Shown in pieces: positions 1 through 13,055 of a stretch of DNA of 64,000 bases (position 1 is its first letter; the number at the start of each line of letters is the position of its first letter). The translations under genes and the position numbers were made by a program. Below the pieces are notes generated by a model. The model saw only the letters and a list, made by a program, of their open reading frames with translations, ran no database searches and was not told the origin of the DNA. Location of the stretch: positions 3,287,896 through 3,351,895 of the forward strand of contig OZ038320.1 in assembly GCA_964035795.1 (NCBI GenBank), written 5' to 3'. The stretch comes from Pterobdella sp. o SKG-2022. Its lineage: Eukaryota; Annelida; Clitellata; Hirudinida; Piscicolidae.

Positions 1-106
1 TGTTAATGTCCATCGTTATATCGGGAAACAACAAAAAATTATCAATTTTATTATTATTATTATCTCTATTATCGTTCTGTTTATTAGTATTGTGATTTCA
101 ACTAAC

Positions 107-512
107 TGGAAGGTATAAGGCCGTTCTTCTGCCAGAACAAGTGTTGGCAGGCAAGTCTGATGTGGTGGTGGAGAACAACATTGCTAACTTTGAGTAAGAC
201 TATACTTACCAAAAACTCTCATATAAATCGACGTTAAAAATTGTTGAATATAGTTTATAAGTACATCAAGGTGTCTCTGAAAATTAAAATAGCATTGATA
301 ATAATCAAAAAAGTGATAATAATAAAAAAAGAGTAAAAAAAGTCATAAAGACGGATAGAAAGATAGAGGTAGAAATAAATAGACAGACACCCAGACAACC
401 CATCAGACCTCCATATAAAGGAGAGCATCGGCCATCTTGGTGTCATGGGGACACAGCATGGGTTTCCACTCCTGCAACATTTCTCTGGTGCTCTCCTTGT
501 TGAAGTATCTGT

Positions 513-577
<65 letters not shown>

Positions 578-3569
578 CACTTAGTTTATTCAGAAAAAAA
601 CTGATTTAGATGAACAAAAATAATAGTCTCTAAACAAGCCAAAATACGTTTAGCTACCTTTTACATTATATATTTCAAACCACAATGAAAAAACTCACAT
701 TCTGCACGTTCTGATGAGGTTTCTCAGTACTACTTCTGTGTTTCTACAGAGTAGGTGAATGTCATTATTACAACCTACGTTTATGTTAATTAGTAGAAAA
801 ATAATATTATACATCATAAAAATTAGTTTCATTTTATTATGCATTTTCAATATTAAAAAAAGATTTATTACGAATTTTTTACTATTACCCTGCAAAAACA
901 AATTATAGAGGCATAAAAATTATAACATGAGAGTAAAAAATGTTTTAGAAATTTAAGCTATTTTTGAAAATTTTTTTAAAATCTAAAAACAAGGTAAATT
1001 AATCTAACACACTAAGCCCTCACGGTTCTACTGCTTGATATTATCATTAATACCTATCATAATAAGTATTTTTTTATAGTGAGAAAATATAGACATTAAA
1101 CGTTTATGATAATGATTATTATTATTATTATCATCACTGAACTCATTACCATTGATGTTGCTATTATCAAAGAATAATGACAGCGCATCTTACTCAGGGT
1201 AAACAACCAGTCCGTAAGTGTCATGGTTGCTCTCCAGCACTCCAGCCATCAGTCTGTTGGTTGTAGCAATATATTTCTAATAGAAAAAATTTTGTAAATA
1301 GATTAATCAATAAAATTTATCGATTGATTAATCATTAATTGATCAGTTAATAATTCAATTTAAAAATTCAGCCAATCATACAATTCTTCAAACAATTAAC
1401 CCATCCATAAAAACTTGATAACTCCCTATTCAATTACTTAATCAAATTAACTTATTCATCACCGAGCCAAACCATTAATCACTCAATCAAAAGCAAGCAA
1501 TAATTAGCAGTGACCTATAGAAAGGCCTCCATGGTAGCACCAGGTCCTTCCTTGACACCAGCTCCTTCTTCCTGTGGCATCATTTGACATTATGGTAGTC
1601 TTTATCATTATGACATGTTCTTTATTTATAACAGAATACATTATTTATGTGTATACTACATTATTTGGTTATAAGATATATTTAAATAGATTAATAACAA
1701 TAAAAATGTGATCATTCAAAGACATATTTTTAAGGCAATTTGTGATTGAATCTTCATTTCTACAATATTATGTAGATTCGAGATTATAAACAAGTTTAAT
1801 TGAATTTTTAATCCTATGATTACATCCAAACATTTTATAATGCCTTGGCTGCCTTACTCCCTGATATACAGTAGTTACAGGTTTATAATAATAATAATAA
1901 GTTTACATGAAAATAACCAACCTCAAAAGATTGCTCAGTGTTGAAGCATATTTCTGAATAATAATAAATTAATAAATAATGACACTAAACAAAAACAAAT
2001 AACAAGAATGATGCAATTCAATGGCTTAAAGATGAGTCATTAGTATAATAGCCAAAATCTCATTGTGTTTCTACCATCAGCTACCAAAAATTATACAACA
2101 CATTCTTATAACCATCATTGCCTTACCCCTGCTGAAGAAAATTGTCTATAAATAGAAGGATGATGATGGACTACAATATAGTTATATGAAACCATTAATT
2201 TTTACAAACAATAGAAATATGTGTGAACCATCATAATCATAATTAATAACGATGTTATGTGAAGCCATATATAATCCTTTCACACATAATATAACGGTTA
2301 TATTCATCACCCACAACAAAACCAATACAATCAACCCATCCAACAAAGTCTCACAGACCTGTATGAGGGAGTATTCCATGCCTGGAGTCTGCATGAAGTT
2401 GAGAAGGAGGTGAGTCATGCACACATGGTCCTCCAGACTGAACTTGAAACCATACAGTTTTATATACCTGTGTTGTTGGAGTAGTGGTAATGGAGGGGTG
2501 GGGTTAGTGTTATAAATATGTATATTTTGTATTATTCATATATAGTTTTACTATTATAATAATTTCACTAGTTAGTTTTATTACTATGATATTTTGATAA
2601 TTATTTTCAATATTATTTTTATATACAGATGTTTTTTTATTTTGGTTTTATCATTATATGTAGTTTTATTATTATATAAATTTTGATAATTATTTTTGAA
2701 TATTTTTATATTCAAATCTGAGTTTTTCATAAGATGGATAAAATTGTGAATGAATATCATATTCTCTGATAATGGTGAAATCTCATTAAACTGCATGAGT
2801 AGAAAATAAAAACAAAATCAATTTATAATATAAAGAAATGGTAATTTTAAGTATAAGAACTTGGATATTTGTGATGTCCAATGAAGACCAGCTACCTGAA
2901 AGATTTAAGTTGAATTTAATTTAATATTAAAAATAGTAATTATAAAAGTTTGTTTTTACTTTCAATTTTTTTATTTTTCATTTTTGGGAGGTCACAAGCT
3001 TTTTGTAATTAATACTTAAATTTCAGTTGCCAGTAGTTATTTTATGGGTTTTACTTACATGAAGCTTTGTGAAATTTCAAAAAACTTTGGAATATGTTGA
3101 ATAATGTATAATAATGCTAAAGAAACATCAAAATGTATACTATAAACTTTGATAACAAAAATTACGTGTTTGGAACTCTAATAAAATAAATTTTTTTGTG
3201 TATTTTTTAAATATGATATACTTATTATTGTAAAAGAAAAAACATAGCTTTCGCTTCACAAGTATAAAAAAATGAACATTGAGTGGAAAGTTCAAAAACC
3301 TTGGGATCCCGTCGCAGTACCGACATACACATTTGTTTTTTGATTTCTTTCCATTGGTATTCAGATTCTGCGTCTAACTTATCACTATATGGTAAAAAGA
3401 AATTGTATACTATCTCTTTTTGAGGTTTATAGCCCAAACTGATTTTTCTTTCATTTTTTCCTTGAATTTTTTTTTCGTTACTTTTGTTGTTACTACTTTT
3501 AAGGTTCTCTAGTGGGTTATCTTGTTTTTTTGTCGTTTCATCATTACCGTATGAATTGGCATTATTCAT
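107..3569 (-). CDS. PSME4: Proteasome activator subunit 4 (PA200), N-terminal exons, partial
   Basis: PA200 is a large HEAT-repeat protein that caps the 20S proteasome, mainly in the nucleus. I spliced exons 3300-3569, 2861-2895, 2359-2467, 1922-1953, 1515-1571, 1194-1253, 699-743 and 409-508; all junctions keep phase with GT-AG introns. A ninth exon at 107-156 is tentative. The product matches the family N-terminus in order: 'PQKEIVYN' and 'LDAESEYQW' in exon 1, 'YIKLYG' at the exon 2/3 junction, 'KDLVLPWRPFY' in exon 5 and 'EWKPMLCPHD' in exon 8. The start is the ATG at 3567-3569 and adds a Lys/Asn-rich leader of about 45 residues before the conserved part. Most exons are very short (32-109 nt). 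The remaining, larger part of this roughly 1,800-residue family lies beyond the left edge. Identity is secure; exact exon ends are by eye. Confidence 0.88.
205..295. repeat. Dispersed repeat family A, copy 1
   Basis: Contains a near copy of the core TCTCATAAATCGACGTTAA (with a 2-base insertion) and a GGTGTCTCTGAAA motif. Other copies are at 12323-12428 and 42481-42598. No coding capacity is visible. It sits in a PSME4 intron. Confidence 0.7.
515..575. repeat. (GT)n microsatellite next to a PSME4 splice acceptor
   Basis: About 30 uninterrupted GT units. On the coding (minus) strand this is a (CA)n tract ending six bases before the exon 8 acceptor AG of PSME4. Confidence 0.97.
2112..2168 (+). 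repeat. Dispersed repeat family E, copy 1
   Basis: Resembles 37440-37500 over about 55 bases, sharing the order CTGCTGAAGA ... AAATAGAA ... ATGATG. The shape, a short unique piece followed by ATGATG, looks like the 3' end of a non-LTR retrotransposon. It sits in a PSME4 intron. Confidence 0.5.
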
Positions 3570-5062
3570 TTTTCACTTGTCAAACTTTCAATAATTTTTC
3601 GTTGAAAAGTCTTTCATTAATTAATTTGTACTATATAATAACAATGCATGTATTTTTGTTTGAACTTTAACGTTTGAAAAATATGTTTAAAAAATCACTT
3701 AACTATGAGAATGGTTGTGAAAAAGAATGGCTGTTTTTGAAATATTAATTTTTCCTAAAAATTAATTTTACAACCAGTAATTTCAATACTCTTTTGTTTT
3801 TAATTGAATTTTTTTTATAATTTAATTTTTTTTTGGCAATAAATTTCCAAGATGCTAGAAAGTGGGCTCCCAAAAATGAGGAATTTTAAAATCCGTGTTT
3901 TAAAATAATCCTAAAATATTTTCAATCAAAAATTTTTGAATTTTTTGTTTTTCAGATTTTTTTTCCGAATAGAGCATTGAAATGTTGGAGAAAGATTTTA
4001 TCACAAAGATTAATACTGTTTAGAGCTTACATCAAAACTTCATGTCAGATTCATCGTTTGAAAATAAACTTTAAAAGCTTTTTGCATTTTCAGGTTTAAA
4101 CTAAACTGTAAATACAAGCAAAAATTATATAAAATAATGCTACGCGTTAAAGAAATATGAAAAAATATAACGGCCTGTCTACAAACCATTTGGAATGCAT
4201 GATAAATTGACCACAATGTTTAATATTGAGGAAAAGAAAGTGAAGTTGTTTTGAGGTTTGATGTGCTGTTTAGATCTCATTTCACCTAATAAAAATTTGC
4301 ATCATATAATTTAATAACTTCAATTAAAAGTATATAAAAAGCTCAAAATATTTGCAATTGAAGGTAAAAAAATTAGTATGCTATTATCAAATTCAATTGT
4401 TATGAACTAAATGTAGCTTACACTCCGCCACTCATCTCTCAACACAAAATTTCGATAATGAGCAAAAATTTTAAAATTTATTTTCCATCTTTTCCAAGAA
4501 ATTGAAGTTTATATATATTACAATTTTACATAAATTTCTATCGAAATAGTTCGTTAAAATCAACCTATCGATCTTTACACCCCAAAATACCTCTAACCAA
4601 CTTTAGGATATTTATATCCTCGTAGCGTTCAAATGATTGAAAATCAACGATATTCATGGCGATATGTTGTATAAAAAACAAAAATAAAATTAAAATGTAC
4701 ATCTTTGTGAATTCATTATTAACATGCATCGCTTCAAAGTTGTGGGGATTCAAGTGAATGAAATCTTAGCATATGTTGATGTTTCAATGAAGCACTGTTG
4801 ACTTTCTACCATTTTCATCTGAAAGTATCATTTTTTGACATTTATATATTGTATTTTGATATTTTTTTCAATGTCTTATAACAATTTTCTAATGGTTTGC
4901 AAACGCTACGGAAAATTTTTTTTATACAATTATAAACAGCAAGTTAACAAATCAAACTTTGTTACTAAGCAACGCTAAAATTCATCAATCTTTTAACACA
5001 CATTCTTCTCATTTTCTCCAAATATCAAAAATTTAATTTTATAAAAACTATTCTTTTATAAA
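3570..5062. other. Intergenic, PSME4 to SMOC-like gene
   Basis: AT-rich spacer with poly-A/T runs. It should hold the PSME4 promoter and the 3' UTR of the upstream gene. A 62-codon minus frame at 4565-4753 shows no family features. Nothing else is recognised. Confidence 0.6.
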
Positions 5063-8000
5063 TTAAAAAAATTCCAACCATAAATAGAGATGAAAAAACT
5101 TTACAACCAGTAACCAACCATTCGAAGTGAAACACAACGTCAACTCGGCATCCGTAATATGAGTGTTATGGTCAGCGTCACAATGCTGGAAGAAACTGAT
5201 AAGGTTCGAAGTTGTGAAACAGAGAGGTTGAAAGTATTGAAGGAAAAATTTAATATGAGTCATGTTTTAAATTTTGTTATATAAGATTTGGTGTTCATAA
5301 GATATTTTTTTTTTTTTGGTTCTTTTTTAACCTGATAAAGATTTGTGTATATGTAGCGTATTTCTCCTAGGTTTATACTTCAATTAAATTATTCTTATTG
5401 TTTTCACTATTCGAAAGTCTCTTTTAAGTTGATATTTAAAATGAAAAAAGATGAGTAAGAGTATTTCCAAAAACTAAAATTCTAAAATTTACAAAATTTT
5501 AAAAATTTTTACTTGTTTATTTTTTTTTGTTTTTCATATATCAATTTTCGAATATTCATCGTTTGTATTCCAATCCAATACTAGGCTTTAGGCCTTAATT
5601 GTCACCAACTTTTTGCCACAAGACTCAAATAGATGCTCCCTCCGTCGTCCCAACTTCCGCTCCAGATATTGCCTGATTATTTGAAACTCCTGAAGGTCTA
5701 TAGACTGTTGTGATTGGTGGAGAAGTTTTACTTTTTTGCGGTACAAAAATATGATTTAATCATATAAAATAAGTGATTTTTGAGTATTATTTTGTCATGG
5801 GGAATTTATGTATGTTTTCAAATATATCATTCAAAATGTTCATAATATTTTTTAAATTGAAATATATATTTTGCTAATTAATTTCAAACTAATAACAAAA
5901 CTCAAAAAATCTAAAACTCACCATACGTAACGATAATGTACCACAATTGATATTAATCAATAAAGAATTTCTTTTATTTACACATAGTCTTCAACCTGGT
6001 TGGAGTTTGAATCCAGTCTGTCGAAAACCCATTTCATCGACGCACCCCTGTCCCCTCCGTAAGCTCTTTGTCAATTTATATTGTCATTATTAAAATTTTA
6101 TTTTTATCTATCTAAGATTTTTTATTATGCTTTTTATTAAGATGTTATTTATATTTTTACATGTTAATTTCACTTTTTATTTTTATAATTTTTTTTTTTT
6201 TATTTTAAATTTCATTAATTATTTTTCTTATAAATTAATCCATCTAATGTATAATTTTTACATGTCTTCCTACCCATCCTTATTCACTAGTTATCATGTT
6301 TTGATTAATGTCAACGATTAATGTGTGTGTACTTTCGTTTCTCTCCACACATCTTTGTTGAAACTCAGGGTTAGTTTCAATAGAATTAAACTCAAATTTA
6401 TTTTAAAATAGTCTAAAAATCATCCCAAAAAACATACATAAATAACCACTCACGATAAACACACCACTGCAAATATTAAGTTTTCATCCATATAACAATG
6501 TTTATATTACCTATATATTAAAGTTTTCTCTAAATCCATTTACTTATTTCATGTAAAACGTATTAAAAACTCAAAATTCAATTGCTTATAACTCACAGTT
6601 GTATTTCGTAACACAATTTCAAAGTATGAGGGTTTTTGCTTGAATAATGCATTCATGGGAAATGAGTCGTTCACAGTTTATTTATCATCAACTATTTTTG
6701 AAGTTTTCGCCCAGTTTTTTAATCTTTGTAGGTTGAAGTTATAAAGCTCTATCGTATTTTTAAATAATTCAAAACTATACGATGTCTCTAAAAGCCGCAC
6801 TTGTTTTATACTTTTTGTCAACAACTAACTGCTTTGTTATCACCCTGAGTTATAGTCTTATTGATATCAGATTTAAAAAATTAAGTGTGAACCCCAAATC
6901 AAAAATTTAATTTATAAAACTAGTAACGTACAAAGCATTTTTGGTGCAAATGTTACATTTCAAGTGGTGTGAGACAAAATTCAACAGAAAGCACAGCTTC
7001 GTATATTATTTAGTTTAATAAACTATTTATTTTTCACTATAGCTAGCCAGACTATTCTACCTCATTGTATCTCCATGCTAATGTTTTATGATAAAGCTTA
7101 GCTTATAGTTGTTTTATTGTTTGCATAAATATCTTTAAGAACCTTACTTACTCGCCGTGAAAGCCTTACAAAACCTATCATTACTATTTGCATCATTTCA
7201 TGATCATTTATCATGCAAACCACATACGGCGTGCCTTGTGAGAGAAGGTGTTCTAGAAACTTCCACAGGTATCTCAGCAGTCTTTTCTTCATCAGCTTTG
7301 AACAATCTGAGTTCAAATTTACTAATAAGTAGATTTTACAACAAGTGAATACTATTTCTACTATTATTATCATTACTATTATTACTACTATTACTACCAC
7401 TACAACTACTACTACTATTACTACTGCTACTACTATTGCTACTACTACTAATACTACTCCTATTATTATAACTACTTCTACTAATATTAATAACAATAGA
7501 TTGAATGATAATACTAATACAAGCAACCATCCAACCAGGCATATTAGGCACAGCCGAAAAGTACTCATCACACAGAGGAATAGTCTTGTAAGTAGAGTAG
7601 CCCAATAGAGGTATTCCCGTAGCTTCATCTACACACCAACAATAATCACTGGCCGTGTGGCATTGGTGCTGACGAAAATTCCCTATGGGTTTGGTAAGAG
7701 TAGGGAAGAGAAAGATTTGAGGTGTTTTATGTTAATTATGGGTGGTTTAACAATATAAACGAGATATAACCATAAATAAAATTTTTATTTCTTTATATAA
7801 ATACAAGGGGTGAATCATTAATATATTCATTAAAACTCACTATATACAACAAGTTATGATTCAACAAAAGATTCATCAAAGTTTTTTTATAATGAAAATG
7901 TTGAATTAATTAGAATCAATTACATAAAAACAAGTTTAAAATCAACCTAGGTGGTCACATATGGGTACAAGAACTTCCTCGGGAAGTTCCCGGTCTTTTT

Positions 8001-11000
8001 TCAGTGCTTTTTGTCGTTCTTCGTAGCACAATGCTTTTCCAGTGTTAATGCTTGTTTTGTTGTTTTTAACATAGAAATAACTAAGTCGTCTGTTATTTGG
8101 TTTTTTGTTATTTTTTTTCTGATGGAAATCTCTCAGCACTAGGCTGCGAATGTTTGGGCCTTTTTTATATTTTGTTTTGTGACTACTTCTGTTAACAAGC
8201 TTTCTCCCTCTTTTTAAATAATTTTTGATGCTTTTTGATTTGTTATTTTTAGAATTCTTTGCAGACTTGGAGTCTAGAAAAATATTATTTTAGCATTGGT
8301 AAAATATAAAAAACAACGATACAACAAGAAACAAATTTTAAAATGTGTTTATAATGAAAACAAATCGCATAAATAAATTAAAACCACCAACCTAACATAA
8401 ATCCCCGATCGTCTTCATTCAAAACACCTCCATCATTCATTTCAACAAACTTCTCTTCAACAATTTCAGTTCTCAAACACTCATTCCATTCCTCCGATAA
8501 AATAACCCCGTTATTATTAGCATCACAGGCCAGAGAGAACGACAAGGAGCACTCTCTGGGCTTGATGAGTTTTTTTATGAGGAACAGAAAATCGTGAAGT
8601 TCATTTTGGTCAAGTTTCGAGTCGCCATTAGCGTCCAGTTTATGGAACTTCCATTGTGTAATGTGCAGTGGGGAGTCTATGTTGTGTGTTTGGTTCGGTG
8701 CTGTTTCTGTGGTGTATTTGAATTAGAAAAACCAAATCAGTTTAATGGCTTTTTAAAACATAACTTTTCGATATCTCTTACATATCATATTCATGTAACT
8801 GATATTAAAAACCAGTAAAGAATTGTATAATAACTCATAATGTTGATTATAATACCGTTAAATTTTAACTCGCTCATAAAAATAAATACCCAAATATGAT
8901 TTTTTTTAAGTTGAATACCTCTAATGTATTCTTTTTCGAACTTCGACAGTATGTTTCTGTTGAATCTCTTTTTCAGTTTCTCATTGCAGTATTTATCGGC
9001 AAAATCTTTAAAAAACAACTGACTTAGATTAATTGGATAAAAAACGTCTTATTTTTCGTGTGTAAATAAAATTTTTAGAAATAATTTTTTAAATGCTTTT
9101 TTAAAACATTCACCTCTCCTTTTCTTGTTTGATTTAGTTTCTGTTTTGATTTCCTGGCTTAAACTCATTATATTCCTACTAGTCTTGATCCTCTTTAAAT
9201 CATTATTTCTATAATACTTTTTTTTGTATGGGCTTTGATTGCGGGTAAAAAACTTGATTTTATTGCCCTGTTTGTGATAAGTTGCTTTATTAGCTTCCAG
9301 TAAGGTGTAAAATGGATCCAGGTCGTATCGAATGCTTGAGTCGTTACCTTTGAAAAAAATGATAAAGCGTCTTTAGTATCATTATTATATTAATGCTATC
9401 GAAGTAATAGTACTATATTAATGTCATTGAATAGCGGTAGTAGTTGTTAGTGGTTTTTATAAATTGGTTTTATTGTGTGTTTCTACATGGTAATTTATTT
9501 ATTGAATAAAGATGAGTGATTTTATCCCAAAACTCATCAAAAAGTTCCAAAGTAAAAAATTTAAAAAATTGAATTCAACAATTTTCAATAAAAATAACAA
9601 AAATATCTCAAATCAAAATGTTAAAATATTATTTATTAGCTATATACATCATAAATACAAAAATAATAAACAGTTGCTTATGGAGAAGTCTAGCGGAACA
9701 TCGAAGATTTTTATTCTAGAATATTCCATACACTATTTTAGGCAATTTATAAAACATAATTTTTAAGCTAGCATCGAAAGATGGAGAAAATCATTTGGAT
9801 AAATACATACTTCAGTATTATTAAAACTGAGAGAGTTATATGTTTAAAAAGCTTTTTTGTTTTGGCATATGTTTAATTATAGATTTAATTAAAATTTATT
9901 GTGCTTATTATCGCCCTTGAAAATTACATACAAAAACGCTATTATACGCCTAAATCCATAAACATATCCGTAGTGTTTTATAATTATTTTTAAAATAGTT
10001 ATATATCAACTGCATGGGTATACGGAACAAAAGTATAACCCAAGATTCATCATTCTATCAATAAGCCATCACTCCTCGTAATCGTTTGCACTTTTAAAAG
10101 TTTCTAAGTAGTTTCCGGTTTATTTCGATTTGTTATATTTGATTGCCGAGATTTCTACACATTTATTCTCAATTAAAAACCTTTTAAGCCGAAGTAACAA
10201 TCAATAAATTTCAAAAAAATAAATATTTTATTAAAAAGGTGCTAAGTTTATCGTTAAAATTGTTTCATTTTAAAGTGTTCCATTACATTGTAAACGAAAA
10301 TTTTGGTACTTTTTGAATAAAATGGAAAACATTCAGTGTTTAGTAGTTTCTGTCAATAAAACAGTTTAAAAATAATCATAAGCATAACAATAATAATAAT
10401 TTTTTTTATTATTGTTATTATTTATATTATTATTATATTGTATCTATTATTATTTTTATACTTATTGTGCGATATATGAATATCTTCATGCTTGAACGCA
10501 ACTCCTATAGATTTAATACAGCAGTTTCTAATGATTTAATTTGATTCACGCCGTATGAATAGCTATTTTTGTTGTTAATGTTGGTGTTGTTGTTTTTGTT
10601 GTTGGTACGGAACTTTTTTTACATATACCCAAAAGTAATTAGGAATCACATTAATAGCCCTGTTATGTCTTACAATTGGGCTTAAATCAAGTCTTCTTAT
10701 TATATACCAAAAATAATAGTTAATATTTAAATTAAATAAATTTTTAGCTTTTTCTCACAAAGTTTTGAAACCAACATTACACTAACTCTTGATAGAAGGA
10801 AATATACAAATTGCCTGAAAAGTTATATACTAATACATCTTCATAAAATTTTACTTCTTTCTATTAATAAATTATGATAAGGTTGTATTTATCAAAAATA
10901 GTAGTTGAATAAAATTTATTTTACATGTTTTTTCAAGAAATTCTTCATAAATCAAGAAGTATATTTTAAGAAATTCAAATTTACTAAGAACATATGATGT

Positions 11001-13055
11001 CTCTTGAAAACTAAATATACTAATAAAACCATACTCGTACTAATTTTTTATATATACACACATACTATAAACATACTAAATTTAAATATTTAATTATCAT
11101 TTTATTATACAAAATGCCTGAAATGAACTATTTAAAGATACTAATAAAGACGTACTTACACTCCTTCAATGGTCTCCCATAGGCGTCCACACACCAGCAG
11201 TATCCACTCCCTGTCGTTGAAACGGGTTCACATAATGTTTCAGTATAGTTTAGATTATCAATACAAGGATGTATTAATAGAAGAATTGAATGTTTGATAA
11301 CACAGTTTCATGAGGCTTTTTGGTTTGGATAGCGTATCAATTATTGAGGGTTGTTTATATTTCAGGGATAACTTGTATAAACGGAATCGATATGTATTTT
11401 TACTTTTATCTTTCATACTATCAACTTTACTGTTAATGATAAAGATTGTTATATTTTTCATTTAATTATTATTTAATTGTTTATTGGTACAGAAAAGTAA
11501 CTAACGGGTGTGGTACATGGGTACAATTAAATATGTATTAACCATTGCACAAGCCAACTGAGTTTTATGATTCTCTCGTATAAAGGAGTTTATAATTTCA
11601 AAATAAAATCTTTTTTCCCAATTTTTTCTGTTTCAGAGCAGATTTTTGCTTCTTCCAAGTTTGAGAGCCCTCTTTTATTTAGATTCCTCTCGATGACGGC
11701 TGCAAATTTTCTTTTGATGCTTTTTGTTCCTTTTTCCATTGAGCATTTCCATTTTTTGCCACTATTTCTCATTTTTTTGAAATTGCTTCGATTCATGTAT
11801 TATTGGTTTGTTTCTCTGTTTCGATGAAAAACCCCTAAAAAAAATTTCTTAAGCATTTTTCTCAAACACTTCTACATTTGAAATCTATCAGCAAGGGTCC
11901 AGGTTGGACGATTGTATGAAAGAATTTCCGTGGGCAACGAACGGCAATGCCGCAAGCTCAAACTTCAACTTTGTCGAAAAGCTCTAAGAAGTTACCAGAG
12001 CATACCAATATTAATATGTAGCAAATAATATTAAGGTTCTTTAAAAATTCTTATCCAACAATATTTTCGATGTGTTTTAAAACGCACAATTTTTATCAAG
12101 AATTTTTAATTAAAAATGCAAACAGCTATCTGCTACAGCACTTTGAGAATCCCCATTTAAACCTCTAGGCTATATAATTAAAATTAGCAAGATCTATCTG
12201 TCATGAGAAACAGTTGAAAAGACAGATCTTCAAAAAAGATTTTAAAAACTTTGAACTTGAAATGAATGAAAACTCCAAGCAAGCAATAAACCCCACATAA
12301 TTTCTCGGCTCTTTTCAAAAACCAATGCTAACGTATTATGGTAAAGCTATTCTTACCAAAAATTCTAGTTGGTTTTGCCTAATAAATGTACTAAAATTCT
12401 CTCATAAATCGACGTTAATCATTATTGCAAAACCTACGTGTGAAACGTGCCTCCCATGAAAAAAACAATATAAAGACATGGCAACTAAAGCTTATATTAT
12501 ATGAACATAAAGATTCAAAACCCAATATATGAGTAAATTAATAACCAAACCTTCCAAACATTGCACAGGCTTATAGCTTCCATCTTTCTGACATTGAGGT
12601 ATGTAGGCGAATGCTCTTTTCCTTCTTTCCAGTGATTTTGAACGCTCTTCCTTACACTTTGATAAGTACTTACTTCGCTTCTTACGAGGGTTGTATGGCT
12701 GAAGGAGGTTGCGATGGGATTGAGAACTGTTGAATTCGAGGCTGTTTTGCTTTTTGAGAGAAGAATATTTGAACGCATTGATTTTTTTTAATTTTGAGAA
12801 TTTTTCTTTGTTTTTAAGAAAGTTGTTTTTCACGGGTAGATAATGCATATTTTTAAAAAGAAATTTATTGCTTGGAAATTGAGATTCAGTGACTTTCAAA
12901 ATCTTTTGAAATCTTGAATGTGGTTTTAAAGGATTTTTGAAATCCCCATTGGAATTCCTCTCGGTCGGTTTTCCGCGAAGATGCAATGAGCTTATGTGGA
13001 TTAAAAACAACAACAAGCACAACACTTTTTTCATAATTCTACAATAGTTATTCAA
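5063..13055 (-). CDS. SMOC-like secreted protein with two thyroglobulin-1 modules and two EF-hand pairs
   Basis: Predicted extracellular matrix calcium-binding protein of the SPARC/SMOC group, about 689 residues. Exons: 12551-13055, 11160-11210, 9114-9347, 8919-9005, 8392-8676, 7947-8273, 7536-7682, 7148-7306, 5996-6063, 5606-5689, 5063-5185. Nearly all introns are phase 1, typical of shuffled extracellular modules. Order: signal peptide ('VLCLLLFLIHISS'); a basic leader; thyroglobulin module 1 ('YIPQCQKDGSYKPVQC' then 'GYCWCVD', about residues 134-186); a basic linker; EF-hand pair 1 ('DANGDSKLDQNE', 'DANNNGVILSEE'); a very basic stretch; thyroglobulin module 2 ('CYEERQKAL', 'YCWCVDEATG'); EF-hand pair 2 ('LDSNSNQ', 'CDADHNTHITDAE'). 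The third EF loop looks degenerate. Known SMOCs have a follistatin module and one terminal EF pair; here I see no follistatin module and two EF pairs. The exon 8/9 junction and the C-terminus after the last EF hand are uncertain. Translation could also start at 13034. Confidence 0.82.
6762..6795. repeat. Dispersed repeat family B, short copy
   Basis: Shares AATTCAAAA ... ACGATGTCTCTAAAA with copies at 10951-11020 and 53541-53605. Intronic. Confidence 0.45.
7349..7500. repeat. Imperfect (ACT)n trinucleotide tract
   Basis: Long imperfect ACT/ATT triplet tract in the SMOC-like gene intron between the second thyroglobulin exon and the next exon. It makes spurious Thr/Ile-, Ser- and Val-rich open frames on both strands. 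Confidence 0.9.
10951..11020. repeat. Dispersed repeat family B
   Basis: Resembles 53541-53605 over about 65 bases: AGAAATTCAAA, then CTAA, then GATGTCTCT, then AAAA and TAAAT, in the same order and spacing. Lies in an intron of the SMOC-like gene. Confidence 0.65.
12323..12428. repeat. Dispersed repeat family A, copy 2
   Basis: Carries the core TCTCATAAATCGACGTTAA, preceded by AATAAATGTACTAAA as in the copy at 42481-42598. Its left part (ATGCTAACGTATTATGGTAA) resembles 7075-7105. Lies in the first intron of the SMOC-like gene. Confidence 0.75.

Noticed and set aside
112..196. Plus-strand frame reading 'KAVLLPEQVLAGKSD' up to a TAA
   Set aside because: It overlaps the tentative PSME4 exon 9 on the minus strand, has no family match and no partner exon, so I treat it as antisense.
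4565..4753. 62-codon minus frame
   Set aside because: Hydrophobic, AT-driven composition and no homology; it may lie in the 3' region of the SMOC-like gene.
7098..7628. Long frames on both strands rich in Thr/Ile, Ser or Val
   Set aside because: They read through an (ACT)n repeat in an intron. Only 7148-7306 and 7536-7628 (part of 7536-7682) are used as exons of the SMOC-like gene.
9512..9766. 84-codon plus frame rich in Lys/Asn
   Set aside because: Composition expected by chance in AT-rich DNA, and it lies inside an intron of the SMOC-like gene.
11590..11796. 68-codon basic minus frame between SMOC-like exons 1 and 2
   Set aside because: The thyroglobulin module joins perfectly from 12551 to 11210 without it (phase 1 to phase 1). 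It could be an alternative exon, but nothing in it is recognisable.
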